Shown: in pieces, positions 38,910 through 48,000 of the stretch | Numbering within the stretch: the first letter of the stretch is position 1 | Layout of the letters: each line of letters starts with the position of its first letter | Origin: Streptococcus porcinus | GTDB taxonomy: Bacteria; Bacillota; Bacilli; Lactobacillales; Streptococcaceae | Length of the DNA: 64,000 bases | Direction of reading: 5' to 3' | Assembly: GCF_900475415.1 (NCBI RefSeq) | Contig: NZ_LS483388.1 | Location: 1,350,001 to 1,414,000, forward strand | Made by a program: the position numbers and the translations under genes | Notes under the pieces: model-generated | Seen by the model: the letters and a program-made list of their open reading frames with translations, nothing else | Told to the model about the DNA's origin: nothing | The model's database searches: none

Positions 38910-38918
38910 AATTTCTAA

Positions 38919-38948
38919 AAAATCCTTAAGGTTTTCTTAAGGATTTTT
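38919..38948. terminator. Terminator after the MFS gene
   Basis: AAAATCCTTAAG/CTTAAGGATTTTT with a GTTTT loop. Flanking A and T runs allow use in both directions. Confidence 0.85.
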
Positions 38949-38979
38949 AGTTTTAGTGTGATCGATATCATCCACAATA

Positions 38980-39585
38980 TCAGTGATTAAAAGTGAGTAA
39001 CTTTTGGTCTGGTGACGTCACAAGAGTGGTAATGATAGTTTCTGCAACGCTCCTCACTTCTTGAGGCTTTAATCTTTTAAAAAATTTCCCAAAAAAGGGG
39101 AAACCTATTAGTAAAAATAAGCCTTTTGCCTGAATCAGTGATAGAGGACGCTCTTTACCAAACAGTAAATTAGGCCTTACAATCAAGTAATCCAAGTCAC
39201 TTTTTTTAATTAATTGCTCAGCATCTCGTTTACTTTTCAGATAAGCTGGGTAACCGGTATTAGCTGATATATAGACTATCTTAGGGATTTTTTTATTTTT
39301 ACAGAGGGTAATGGCTCCTTTTGTTGTTTGAACATTTGAGCTCCTGAGTTGTTTTGGCTTGATAGCACCAACACAGTCAATTAGAAGGTCAAAAGACTGA
39401 TTGGACAGATTAATCGTAGCAAGATCCAGCAAATCTCCTTTGATATAGTGAAGACTAGAAGAATGGAAAAGTGACTCCTTCCCTTCCTGCCTAGCAAGAT
39501 AGGTAACCTGGTGCCCTTTGTCTAATGCTATATCAATCAGTTGTTTACCTAGAAAACCACTCCCCCCAGCAATTAATACTTTCAT
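38980..39585 (-). CDS. NAD(P)-binding epimerase/dehydratase-like protein
   Basis: The 201-residue protein has the Rossmann start MKVLIAGGSGFLGKQLIDIA with GGSGFLG for dinucleotide binding, then DLLIDCVGAIKP and YISANTGYPAYLKSKRDAEQLI. It is an atypical short-chain dehydrogenase, close to NmrA or YwnB-type proteins. It is short for a full epimerase, and the usual YxxxK is represented by YPAYLKSK. Substrate is unknown. GGAGG-like GAGGTG precedes the ATG. Confidence 0.75.
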   Translation of the reverse strand: MKVLIAGGSGFLGKQLIDIALDKGHQVTYLARQEGKESLFHSSSLHYIKGDLLDLATINLSNQSFDLLIDCVGAIKPKQLRSSNVQTTKGAITLCKNKKIPKIVYISANTGYPAYLKSKRDAEQLIKKSDLDYLIVRPNLLFGKERPLSLIQAKGLFLLIGFPFFGKFFKRLKPQEVRSVAETIITTLVTSPDQKLLTFNH

Positions 39586-39705
39586 CCGTAAACACCTCCT
39601 TTATGTCTTAAGTATATGAATTCTAATGAACTAAGTCAAACTATTATAGTTAAGGTGCTAACTTAATTACTATTTATACCCCAGTGCTACTCGTCGTTCG
39701 ATAGA

Positions 39706-39750
39706 AAAGACCAAGGACAAGTTCTAAAAGAAACTTGTCCTTGGTCTTTG
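39706..39750 (-). terminator. Terminator downstream of the streptokinase gene
   Basis: A perfect 18-bp stem AAAGACCAAGGACAAGTT/AACTTGTCCTTGGTCTTT with an 8-base loop continues as TTTTCT on the minus strand. It lies about 75 bp past the streptokinase stop. Confidence 0.75.
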
Positions 39751-39823
39751 TTAGCGCTTGATACTTGTTACTCATTTGTCATTCTTAAGAAATAACGTTG
39801 ATATTCCCTAGCCTACTTATTCT

Positions 39824-41065
39824 CTATTTTGGTCTGTTAGTCGATAGCCCCAATTTTTCATTTTCATGGTTGGGAGCTGTTAAACCATGTAAGTAACTGT
39901 ATTCTTTAGCTTCTTCATAAGAAGCCCCATTATCATAACCAGCATGGTCAAAAGGTCTGAGACTTGGATCTCGTTTAACCATATAGACATTAACTTGCCT
40001 TGAGCCATCTGATTTCACTATGTCTACTTTACCTGAGACAGTATAACCAAAGATCCCATAATCATCAAGACTATTTCTAAGGATCTTATTCCTAGTTTGA
40101 TAGTCATAGGGATCAAGAAAATCTATACGGTGCATTTCATAAGGCATCAATCCATATTGGCTATTTCGTAGCACTGTATTAGTTTCTTTATCAATATAAC
40201 TTACATTCACATTTTCATATTTTAGTTTACCATTTTTGTCCAAGTAATCCTTTTTAATAATAAGATAGGTTTCATTAATTATATCCTGATTCCCACTCAT
40301 TAATTCGTCATCTTGTGATTCAAACGGTTTGTACTCTCTTGCCTTGACAGTGTAGGGAGCATTTTCCTCAATCGTACTAAAAGTGTGGTCGTCATGCTTT
40401 ACAGATAGTTCATCTACTTCTAATATCGTATAATTTGAATCCAACTGTTTAAGTACTTCTTCAGCAGAACATTTTAAATCAGCAACCGTAATCACTGAAT
40501 TGACCTCTTTAACATTTGGTATAGCTAAATTTTTACGAAGTATTTTCCCGTCACTATTGAGAGGTTTAAACGTGAAATTCCTTCGGACTAATACCCGATC
40601 AATAGGATTCTTAATAGGAGCTTGAGGCCTTCTTCCAACAGTAACATGACCGGTTAACCTGTATTGTTCAATTTGTCCTTTTGGAAGAGTTACTGAACCG
40701 TCACTGTCTGCCTCAAGAACCTTTCCTTGACGATTGATAAGTTTTGCATCTTCATGAAAATCCAATACATTGGATTGATGATCTACCCTTGAATGAGCAT
40801 ATTTACTATTAATAGCGTCTAATAAAGCAACTTTTGTAATTTTAGAAGAAGTAACTTCAAAATCCAAACCTTGAATATAAAATTCTTTCTTCGTATCTTT
40901 ATCAAATCCAATCACCGAAATTGAAATTGAGGGATGCTGGCGAGGTCGATTTGCCTCTTCTAAATCGTCTAAATATTCTGACGCATTGGCGTAAACGGGT
41001 TGCACGGGCGTGAGAAAAGTTGCACAAGCGAGTATCATTCCTAAAAATATCATATACCTTTTCAT
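39824..41065 (-). CDS. ska: Streptokinase-family plasminogen activator (divergent)
   Basis: The 413-residue secreted protein has a signal peptide with likely cleavage after VYA (residue 26). It aligns over its full length with streptokinase. DSDGSVTLPKGQIEQYRLTG (residues 120-139) matches the alpha-domain DKDGSVTLP...EFLLSGHVRV, and FTFKPLNSDG and the NLAI stretch open the beta domain. FLDPYDYQTRNKILRNSLDD with YGIFGYTVSGKV matches the gamma domain, and the tail has EAKEYSYL. All three domains are therefore present. Differences: about 23 residues are missing from the alpha-domain loop, the 250-loop is acidic, the mature N terminus lacks Ile1, and Cys199 is present. It would bind host plasminogen and make it active. 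AGGAG precedes the ATG. The gene follows ftsY and the YkgJ gene rather than the usual dexB-rel region. Confidence 0.85.
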   Translation of the reverse strand: MKRYMIFLGMILACATFLTPVQPVYANASEYLDDLEEANRPRQHPSISISVIGFDKDTKKEFYIQGLDFEVTSSKITKVALLDAINSKYAHSRVDHQSNVLDFHEDAKLINRQGKVLEADSDGSVTLPKGQIEQYRLTGHVTVGRRPQAPIKNPIDRVLVRRNFTFKPLNSDGKILRKNLAIPNVKEVNSVITVADLKCSAEEVLKQLDSNYTILEVDELSVKHDDHTFSTIEENAPYTVKAREYKPFESQDDELMSGNQDIINETYLIIKKDYLDKNGKLKYENVNVSYIDKETNTVLRNSQYGLMPYEMHRIDFLDPYDYQTRNKILRNSLDDYGIFGYTVSGKVDIVKSDGSRQVNVYMVKRDPSLRPFDHAGYDNGASYEEAKEYSYLHGLTAPNHENEKLGLSTNRPK

Positions 41066-41400
41066 TATAATCTCCTAATATTATAAAGTTTTGCAGTCAG
41101 CTACTGCCAAAGCCCAAGTAGTCACTTGGTGAAAACAAGATATGGATGGTTGAATTTATTCTTTCCAATAGCTTAACGACTATAAGCCATCCACATCATT
41201 TTTCTTTCAATTGGTAATGCGTTTTTATTCCATAAACATCTGAACTCGTGTTACCTAAGTAAACACAAGGCTCGCGATCTCCTAAATCGTCTAAGGAAAA
41301 TAAAACTATAATACTTTACATAGGGAATAATCTTTGAGCAACAAGCATCATATGGCTATCTTAAGAGAGTAAAGAAAGCTAGTCCTAAAAACTATCAGCT
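41066..41400 (-). other. Streptokinase upstream region with possible gene remnant
   Basis: This 335-bp stretch has no full gene. A TATAAT lies close to the streptokinase start (near 41080). On the minus strand 41315 to 41196 is an open stretch of about 40 codons that reads SLDDLGDREPCVYLGNTSSD and ends in YQLKEK then stop, with no start. A 17-bp piece of it (41278-41294) matches 16 of 17 bases of the streptokinase coding sequence at 40956-40972, in the same frame (LDDL). It may be the end of a lost gene or of a decayed duplicate. Confidence 0.4.
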
Positions 41401-41910
41401 TTAGACTCTGTTTTTTAGCTTCTCCACAAAGAGATAGGCCGCTGGACAAACTAAGGTGTTTTTGATAGTCAGATGATTAATTTGATAAATTTTCTTACGA
41501 TTTGTATGTGGAAATTCACGACAAGCCTTAGGGCGAACGTCGTAAATACTACACAAATTATCAGTGCCTAAAAAAGGACAAGGCATTGATTTAAAAACTT
41601 TATCGTTGTCTTCATCAACTTCAAGATAGAGATCTTCGAAAACCGCCAGCTTCATCCTAAAGTATTTAGACATGCGTTGAATGTCAGCTTCTGTAAATGA
41701 TGGACCTAGACCCTTACAGCAATTAGCACAGGTTCTACAATCAATTTCCTGAAAAACTTCATCGTGTATCTCTTGAACCATTTTATCTAACTGTTTAGGT
41801 GGCTTCTTTTTAAGTTGAGCTAGAAATTTACGATGTTCAGCTTGCTTTTGCTGGGCTAAATCTTTGTAACGCTCGATAGCAATTGCAGTTATTTTTTCCA
41901 TAAGGAACAT
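41401..41910 (-). CDS. YkgJ-family cysteine cluster protein
   Basis: This protein of 169 residues (166 if the ATG at 41901 is used) has the Cys-cluster pattern CRTCANCCKGLGP followed by CPFLGTDNLCSIYDVRPKAC. It is the zinc- or iron-sulfur-type module of the YkgJ family (PF03692). The N terminus is helical and basic. Function is unknown. It lies 18 bp after ftsY and is probably the last gene of that operon. A clear ribosome binding site is lacking, so coupling to ftsY is likely. Confidence 0.8.
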   Translation of the reverse strand: MFLMEKITAIAIERYKDLAQQKQAEHRKFLAQLKKKPPKQLDKMVQEIHDEVFQEIDCRTCANCCKGLGPSFTEADIQRMSKYFRMKLAVFEDLYLEVDEDNDKVFKSMPCPFLGTDNLCSIYDVRPKACREFPHTNRKKIYQINHLTIKNTLVCPAAYLFVEKLKNRV

Positions 41911-41928
41911 ACTTACTCTAAACTTTGA

Positions 41929-43428
41929 TTAAATCATATTTCCGAGTAAACCTTTCATGAATTCTTCTGAATCAAATTCTCCAATATCATCAATTTTTTC
42001 ACCAAAACCAATGAATTTAACAGGGATGTCCAATTCTTGACGAATAGCCAAAACAACCCCTCCCTTAGCTGTACCATCAATTTTTGTTAAAATCAAACCT
42101 GTTAGAGGCATAATTTTTGAAAACTCTTTAGCTTGACTAAGAGCATTTTGACCAGTTGACGCATCTAAAGCTAATAGTGTTTCATGAGGCGCATCCGGAA
42201 TAACTCTTTTAATAATTCGTCCCATTTTCTCTAGCTCAGCCATGAGGTTTTCCTTGTTTTGCAGACGACCAGCTGTATCAATCAATAGGATATCAATATT
42301 TTCAGCAACTGCTTTCTCGACTCCATCAAATACAACAGAGGCTGGATCAGCTTTTTCAGAACCAGTCACCACCGGCACATCAACACGGCGCCCCCATTCA
42401 ACTAGTTGAGCTACAGCTCCAGCACGGAAAGTATCAGCAGCTACTAACATAACTTTCTTGCCTTCACTTTTATACCGATAGGCTAACTTGCCGATTGAAG
42501 TGGTCTTACCAACGCCATTAACACCTACAAAAAGCATAACCGTCAGATTATTCTGATAATTGATTTTTTCATTATAGTTGCCATCTTTTTCATAAATAGC
42601 GACTAATTTTTCAATAATCACCCGTCTTAGTACCTCGGGTTTTTTGGCGTTTTCTAATTTTGCTTCTTGGCGAAGCTGATCAGTTAAAGTCGTTGCAACC
42701 GTCACACCGACATCTGAAAGAATTAGCATCTCCTCTAACTCTTCAAAGAATTCTTCATCAACACTTCTAAAATTAGCTAAAAAAGCATTCAAGCGACTAG
42801 CAAAACCTGACCTAGTTTTTTTCAGACTACGGTCATATTTTTCTTGATTACTTTCCTCTGTATGCACTTGTTCTTCCGCTACTTCTGAAGAACTAGGCTT
42901 AACTTCTATAGGCTTGTCATCATAATTTGAAACTTTCTTTTGACCTAATTGCTCGTCAAATGTTACTTTACCTGGATAGTATTCATCTTCTACTATAGAA
43001 TAAGAACTAGTTTCCTCGCCTCCTGGTTGATGGTCATTAGCCTCTTTTGTCTTAGAATTATGACTTAGTCCCGCCTCTTCTTGTACCTGTGCATTCTTAA
43101 TTTCTGTATCAATTATTTCTTTTTGTTGTGGGAAAATTTCACTTTCAAAACCAGCTTCTGAATAATTAGACGTTTGATGCGATGTTAACGGTACTTCATT
43201 TTCATCCTCTGGTGGGATAACACTGTTTAGCTCACCTTGGCTTTGATCTCTTGTTGGTAATTGTTTTTCTGTTTGGTCATTAGTTACACTAGAATCATCC
43301 CTGGTAGTATCATCAGCTAAACTAGCAGGTTCTGAATCATTAGTGTCGTCTTTCATTTCAGTCACATCTGGAAAATCACGTTTTTCTTTCGGCTTCTTTG
43401 AACCAAATAATTTATCAAAAAGTCCCAT
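41929..43428 (-). CDS. ftsY: Signal recognition particle receptor FtsY
   Basis: The 499-residue GTPase docks ribosome-SRP complexes at the membrane. A long acidic N-terminal region (about residues 1-195, rich in Glu, Asp, Ser) precedes the NG domain. The G1 motif is GVNGVGKTTSIGKLA, DTFRAGAVAQL follows, LLIDTAGRLQNK is G3, and LILTKIDGTAKGG gives the TKxD motif. Length is normal for a streptococcal FtsY. Its start overlaps the stop of the preceding HAD gene by one base. Confidence 0.96.
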   Translation of the reverse strand: MGLFDKLFGSKKPKEKRDFPDVTEMKDDTNDSEPASLADDTTRDDSSVTNDQTEKQLPTRDQSQGELNSVIPPEDENEVPLTSHQTSNYSEAGFESEIFPQQKEIIDTEIKNAQVQEEAGLSHNSKTKEANDHQPGGEETSSYSIVEDEYYPGKVTFDEQLGQKKVSNYDDKPIEVKPSSSEVAEEQVHTEESNQEKYDRSLKKTRSGFASRLNAFLANFRSVDEEFFEELEEMLILSDVGVTVATTLTDQLRQEAKLENAKKPEVLRRVIIEKLVAIYEKDGNYNEKINYQNNLTVMLFVGVNGVGKTTSIGKLAYRYKSEGKKVMLVAADTFRAGAVAQLVEWGRRVDVPVVTGSEKADPASVVFDGVEKAVAENIDILLIDTAGRLQNKENLMAELEKMGRIIKRVIPDAPHETLLALDASTGQNALSQAKEFSKIMPLTGLILTKIDGTAKGGVVLAIRQELDIPVKFIGFGEKIDDIGEFDSEEFMKGLLGNMI

Positions 43429-44252
43429 TAGTTTTCCTCGCTTAATATATATTTTTGGACAGCTTCGGCTACACCTGACTGATCATTAGTCAAACTCGTC
43501 ACTACATTAGCAATTTGTTTTGCATCTGAGGTTCCATTTGCCATAGCCACTCCTAGACCAGCCCATTCCAGCATACTAAGGTCATTAGCCTCATCACCAA
43601 CCGCCATGACTTCCTTAGCAGCAATACCAAGGTGCTGGCAAAGAAGTTGGAGCCCAAAGGCTTTGTGTACCCCTTTAGGCATAACCTCAAAAATAATGTC
43701 ACGTGATTTAAAGGATTCAAAGTTGGCAAATGTTTCCTCTTTGACCCTATTCAACTGAGCATCTAAAAAGTCTGCATCCGTTACCGTTACAATTTTGTTA
43801 AAGATAACATCCCTTGGTAAGTCCTCTAAAGAATCTAATTCAACAAATTCCAATAAAGGGTTAGCTAAGTGGTATTGTGACTTGCGTCCATCTTGGCTAG
43901 GAAGGCTGTAAACAATTCCCTCACTTAAAATATCTGTCGGCAAGCCTAAGGTCCTCAATTCATGGTAAATAAAAGCAACTTGATCAAAAGTTAAAGAGCT
44001 TTTATCCAAAACCTGACCAGTATTTTTTTGAACTAAACCACCGTTAAAAGTAATACTATAATCATCTTCATTCACCAAATCCAGCTCGGTTAACAAGCTA
44101 CCAATAGCCGCCAAAGGACGACCCGTTGTAATCACAACTTTTACACCCAATTCTCTCGCACTGGCTAAAGCAGCTTTATTAGCATCACTGACAGTTTTTT
44201 CACTATTAAAAAGTGTTCCATCAAGATCCAATGCTAAAATCTTATAAGTCAT
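43428..44252 (-). CDS. HAD-superfamily Cof-type phosphatase (first)
   Basis: The 274-residue protein has the HAD nucleophile motif ILALDLDGTLFNSEK at the start, motif II VVITTGRPL, and motif III/IV HKAFGLQLL... VMAVGDEANDLSML. This is the Cof/YidA subfamily of sugar-phosphate or cofactor phosphatases. It follows a paralogue with an 11-bp overlap. The substrate is not known. Confidence 0.88.
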   Translation of the reverse strand: MTYKILALDLDGTLFNSEKTVSDANKAALASARELGVKVVITTGRPLAAIGSLLTELDLVNEDDYSITFNGGLVQKNTGQVLDKSSLTFDQVAFIYHELRTLGLPTDILSEGIVYSLPSQDGRKSQYHLANPLLEFVELDSLEDLPRDVIFNKIVTVTDADFLDAQLNRVKEETFANFESFKSRDIIFEVMPKGVHKAFGLQLLCQHLGIAAKEVMAVGDEANDLSMLEWAGLGVAMANGTSDAKQIANVVTSLTNDQSGVAEAVQKYILSEEN

Positions 44253-45063
44253 CTTCTGACACCAACCCTTCTAAATAAGTTAAAACAGCCTGTTCATTGC
44301 AATGACCAATAACCTGGTCAGCCAAAGCAATGATTTCTGGTCGGGCATTAGCTGTTGCGACTGCCTGGCCAACATACTCTAGCATTTGGTAATCATTTAG
44401 ATTATCTCCAAAGGCAATGACTTCCTCGGCTTTAATATCAAGTGCTTGACACAAGTGAGCAATACCAAAACCTTTATTCACTTCTGCTAAAATAACATCT
44501 ATAGATTCAAATCCAGTGGTCACAGCTGAAATGTATGGGATTTTCTGATCTAACCAAGCGCTACCATCTAGAACCGTCTCGCCTGTGAATGTTGTTGTGA
44601 TTTTAAAAATCGAATCGTCATCCATCTTATCAAAATCACTGATTATTTTGATATTTTCATAAAATAAATGCATTCGATTAATGTAATCTTGACTAGCACC
44701 TTCTAAAATATAAGAAGCTTTCTGGCCAGAAAAGAGCATTCCCGTTTCAACATAATACGGATTTTCTAGAATCCTTTCAGCAACCTCGACATATTGTTTT
44801 TTAGTCATAAAATCGGCAAAAATAACCTGATTCTGGTATTGAACTAAGGAACCATTTTCCGCAATGAGGGCAATATCGTCCAAAAAATCTGCAAACAGTT
44901 GCTCAATTGCTAAAAGAGAACGGCCACTTGAAACAGCAAAGATAATCCCCTTAGCTTTCAGCTTGGGAAGCAGTGCTGCTAGTCGTTTCTTATCATAAGT
45001 ATGATTTTCAGTTAAAAAGGTGCCATCCATATCTGTAGCAACTAATTTTATCATCTCGTTCAC
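44242..45063 (-). CDS. HAD-superfamily Cof-type phosphatase (second)
   Basis: The 273-residue protein has LVATDMDGTFLTENH, FAVSSGRSL and VIAFGDNLNDYQML, the three HAD motifs of the Cof group. It is a paralogue of the next gene downstream and shares its operon with smc and rnc. Cytoplasmic phosphatase of unknown substrate. Confidence 0.88.
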   Translation of the reverse strand: MNEMIKLVATDMDGTFLTENHTYDKKRLAALLPKLKAKGIIFAVSSGRSLLAIEQLFADFLDDIALIAENGSLVQYQNQVIFADFMTKKQYVEVAERILENPYYVETGMLFSGQKASYILEGASQDYINRMHLFYENIKIISDFDKMDDDSIFKITTTFTGETVLDGSAWLDQKIPYISAVTTGFESIDVILAEVNKGFGIAHLCQALDIKAEEVIAFGDNLNDYQMLEYVGQAVATANARPEIIALADQVIGHCNEQAVLTYLEGLVSEDDL

Positions 45064-45083
45064 TTTCTCCTTGGCACCTATCT

Positions 45084-48000
45084 TTAATTTAAAAAGCTAA
45101 GTTTTTCTGAATCTTTCAATTTAACAGAGACTACTTTTGAAACTCCCGATTCTTGCATCGTAATCCCGTAAATACTATCTGCTGCTGCCATCGTTCCCTT
45201 ACGATGGGTAACCACAATAAACTGACTATCCTTGTCAAAACGATTCAAGTAATCACCAAAACGTTTAACATTAGCCTCATCAAGTGCTGCTTCAACTTCA
45301 TCAAGAATAACAAAAGGTATTGTTTTTACACGGATGATAGCAAAAAGCAGAGCTAGGGCTGAAAGGGCCTTTTCCCCACCAGACATCAAATTGAGAGACT
45401 GGATTTTCTTTCCAGGGGGTTGCACGGAAATATCAATCCCTGCAGTAAGCAAATCTCCATCAGTAAGAATGAGATCTGCAGAACCTCCACCAAACATTTG
45501 CTTAAAGGTTTCTTGGAAACTATTTCTAATAGCTTCAAAGGTTACTTTAAAGCGGGCTTTTACTTCTGAATCCATTTGGTGGATAGTATCAAGAAGCATA
45601 TTTTTAGCCTTGTTAAGGTCTTCTTTTTGACCAATTAAGAATGTTAGGCGTTCTGAAACTTCTTCGTACTGCGCAATAGCATCGCTATTAACTGGACCAA
45701 GAGCTTTAATTTGTCGGCGGAGTTTAGAAAGCTTTTCTTTTGCTTGAGCCAAGTTCTCAACCTGGTGACTTTTAGCTTGAGCCTCTTCAAAGCTAAGTTG
45801 AAACTCTTCTGATAAGACTTTTGCATGAGTACGCAAGCGTCCTGAAACTTGTTCTTGTTCAGCTTCTAACCTACTCTGCTGTCGAATAAATACTTCACTT
45901 TTAGACTGTTCTTGCTGAAGCTTAACTTCTAATTCTTCCAGCTGTGCTTGATAATCTTCTGTTTCAAAGCGCAGACCTACCAATTTTTGTTCAACCTGGG
46001 TCTTACGCTCTGCAATTTCCAATAAACCTTCTTCTAAAGAAGGTAGACGGTCAATATCTTCTTCTGAAATATGGTTTGACAATAAGTCTTTTAGTTGAGC
46101 CACTTTTTCTTCTTTTATCTGTCGCTCGTTTTCCAATCTATCAAGGTTACTCTCTTCAAAACGCTTCTCATTAGCCAAGTCTCTTTGGCTTAACCGAGCT
46201 TGGGCAAGTTCTTCTGTTAAGGCAGCTTTTTTCTGATTAATTGTATCTTTATTACTCTTAATACTCTCAATTTCCTGACTTAAGCTATCTTTTCTTTGGT
46301 TAATCCTCTCAAGTTCTTGATCCAAGTGAACTTTCTGCGTTTGAAAATCACGCTCTCTGCTTTGAGACTGTATCTTAGTCATATTTGCTAAAATCTCTTG
46401 TGAATCAGTTAGACGCTCTTGCAATTGCTTTGCTTTAAAGGATACTTCTTGCTCCTCTTGACGAGCACGCTCTCCTGAATCTTTAAGTTTTAGGAGCTGA
46501 TTTTCTGCTGCTTGTAAACTTGTTTGAATGTGTGCGACTACCTTTTCTTGCTCAAGAAGATGCTGATTTAACTCCCTTAAACTAACTTGAAGACTATCTA
46601 TTTCTGGCTTTATAAAGGTGGTATTCGATTGTCGATTAGCTCCTCCTGCGAATGAGCCCCCTGGCCTTAATTCCGTTCCATCAAGAGTAACTATACGGAC
46701 CTTATATTGCAAAAGCTTAGCCGCTTTGTTGGCATTGTCAATAGAATCAAAGATTAGGGTTGTATTCAATAAATTTTTAAAGATAACAGCTAAGTGACTG
46801 TCATAAGATACTAATGACTCTGCACTACCAAGGAAACCTGGGCTAGATTGCACTTGCCTTTCCTGACTTTCAGACAAGTAACGAGGTTTTAGGGTAGTAA
46901 GTGGTAAAAAGGTTGCTCGTCCTTGTTTTGTCCGTTTCAAAAAAGCAATGGCTTCTTTAGCGGCAGCTTCATTTTCAACAATAATATTTTGACTGCTTGC
47001 ACCTAAAGCAATCTCTAAGGCTGTTTGGTATTTCCTGTCAAAACTTAAATGTTCACTGACAGCTCCTAAAATGCCTGACAACTGATTACTGGCTTGTAAA
47101 ACTGCACGAACCCCTGCATAAAATTGACTGTGATTCTTTTGAATGGCTTCCAAACTATTCAGCCGAGCTTCTTTAGCTTTTTTCTGATCCAACAAATCAA
47201 AAAGCTTTCCTTGTTCGTCTTGATAACTTTCCTTTTGATCTTGTAGTTGACTCTTTTTAGCTTGGTAGTCTCCCAATAGTTCTTGAAGCTTTTGAGAACA
47301 CTCATGATAAGCTACCAATAACGCTTGGTGCTCTTTTTCTAACATAGCAACATGTTTTTCTTGTTCAGAAAAAGCCTTAAGCTGATCTTCTTGTTCTTGA
47401 TTGTCCTTTTCAATTTCAGAAGTCAACAAAGTTAGTTGATTGGATAAGCTTGCTTCCTTTTGCATCAGAGCTAAGTAATCTTCTCTTAGTTGTTCAATCA
47501 ATTGGTCGGGATCACCTGAAAAACGTTGTAAGCTCTCTTGCAGTTCTTCTAAAGCCATTGTATTCTCATGGTTACTGACTACCAACTGCTCTAAAATCTC
47601 ATGTTTTTGCTTCTCAGCTGATCTTAATATACTTATCTCAGCTTCTAACTCAGCGATTTGACTGCTGGCTTCTGCTTTTTTTTCATTTTTTTGACTTGTT
47701 TCTAGCTTGATGAGATCAATCTGTTTTTCAAGGTCAGCCAAAGCTCGTGTTAATTCTAATAGCTCTGCCTGCTTACTTTCAGTTTCGCGGTTCAGAGCTT
47801 GTCGTTTTTCTTTGAGCTTTTGGTTTTTTGCTTCCAGCAATTCTCGATGCTGGTGATATTCTTTTAACTCTTTTTGAAGTTCTTCTAAAGACATTTGAAG
47901 TTGGCTTAGTTGCTTTTTATCTTTTCTGACGTCTTCCACCAAGATTGACAGGTGCAAGACTTGACGCTCCCCCTCAAGCTGATTATACTCTCGTGCTACT

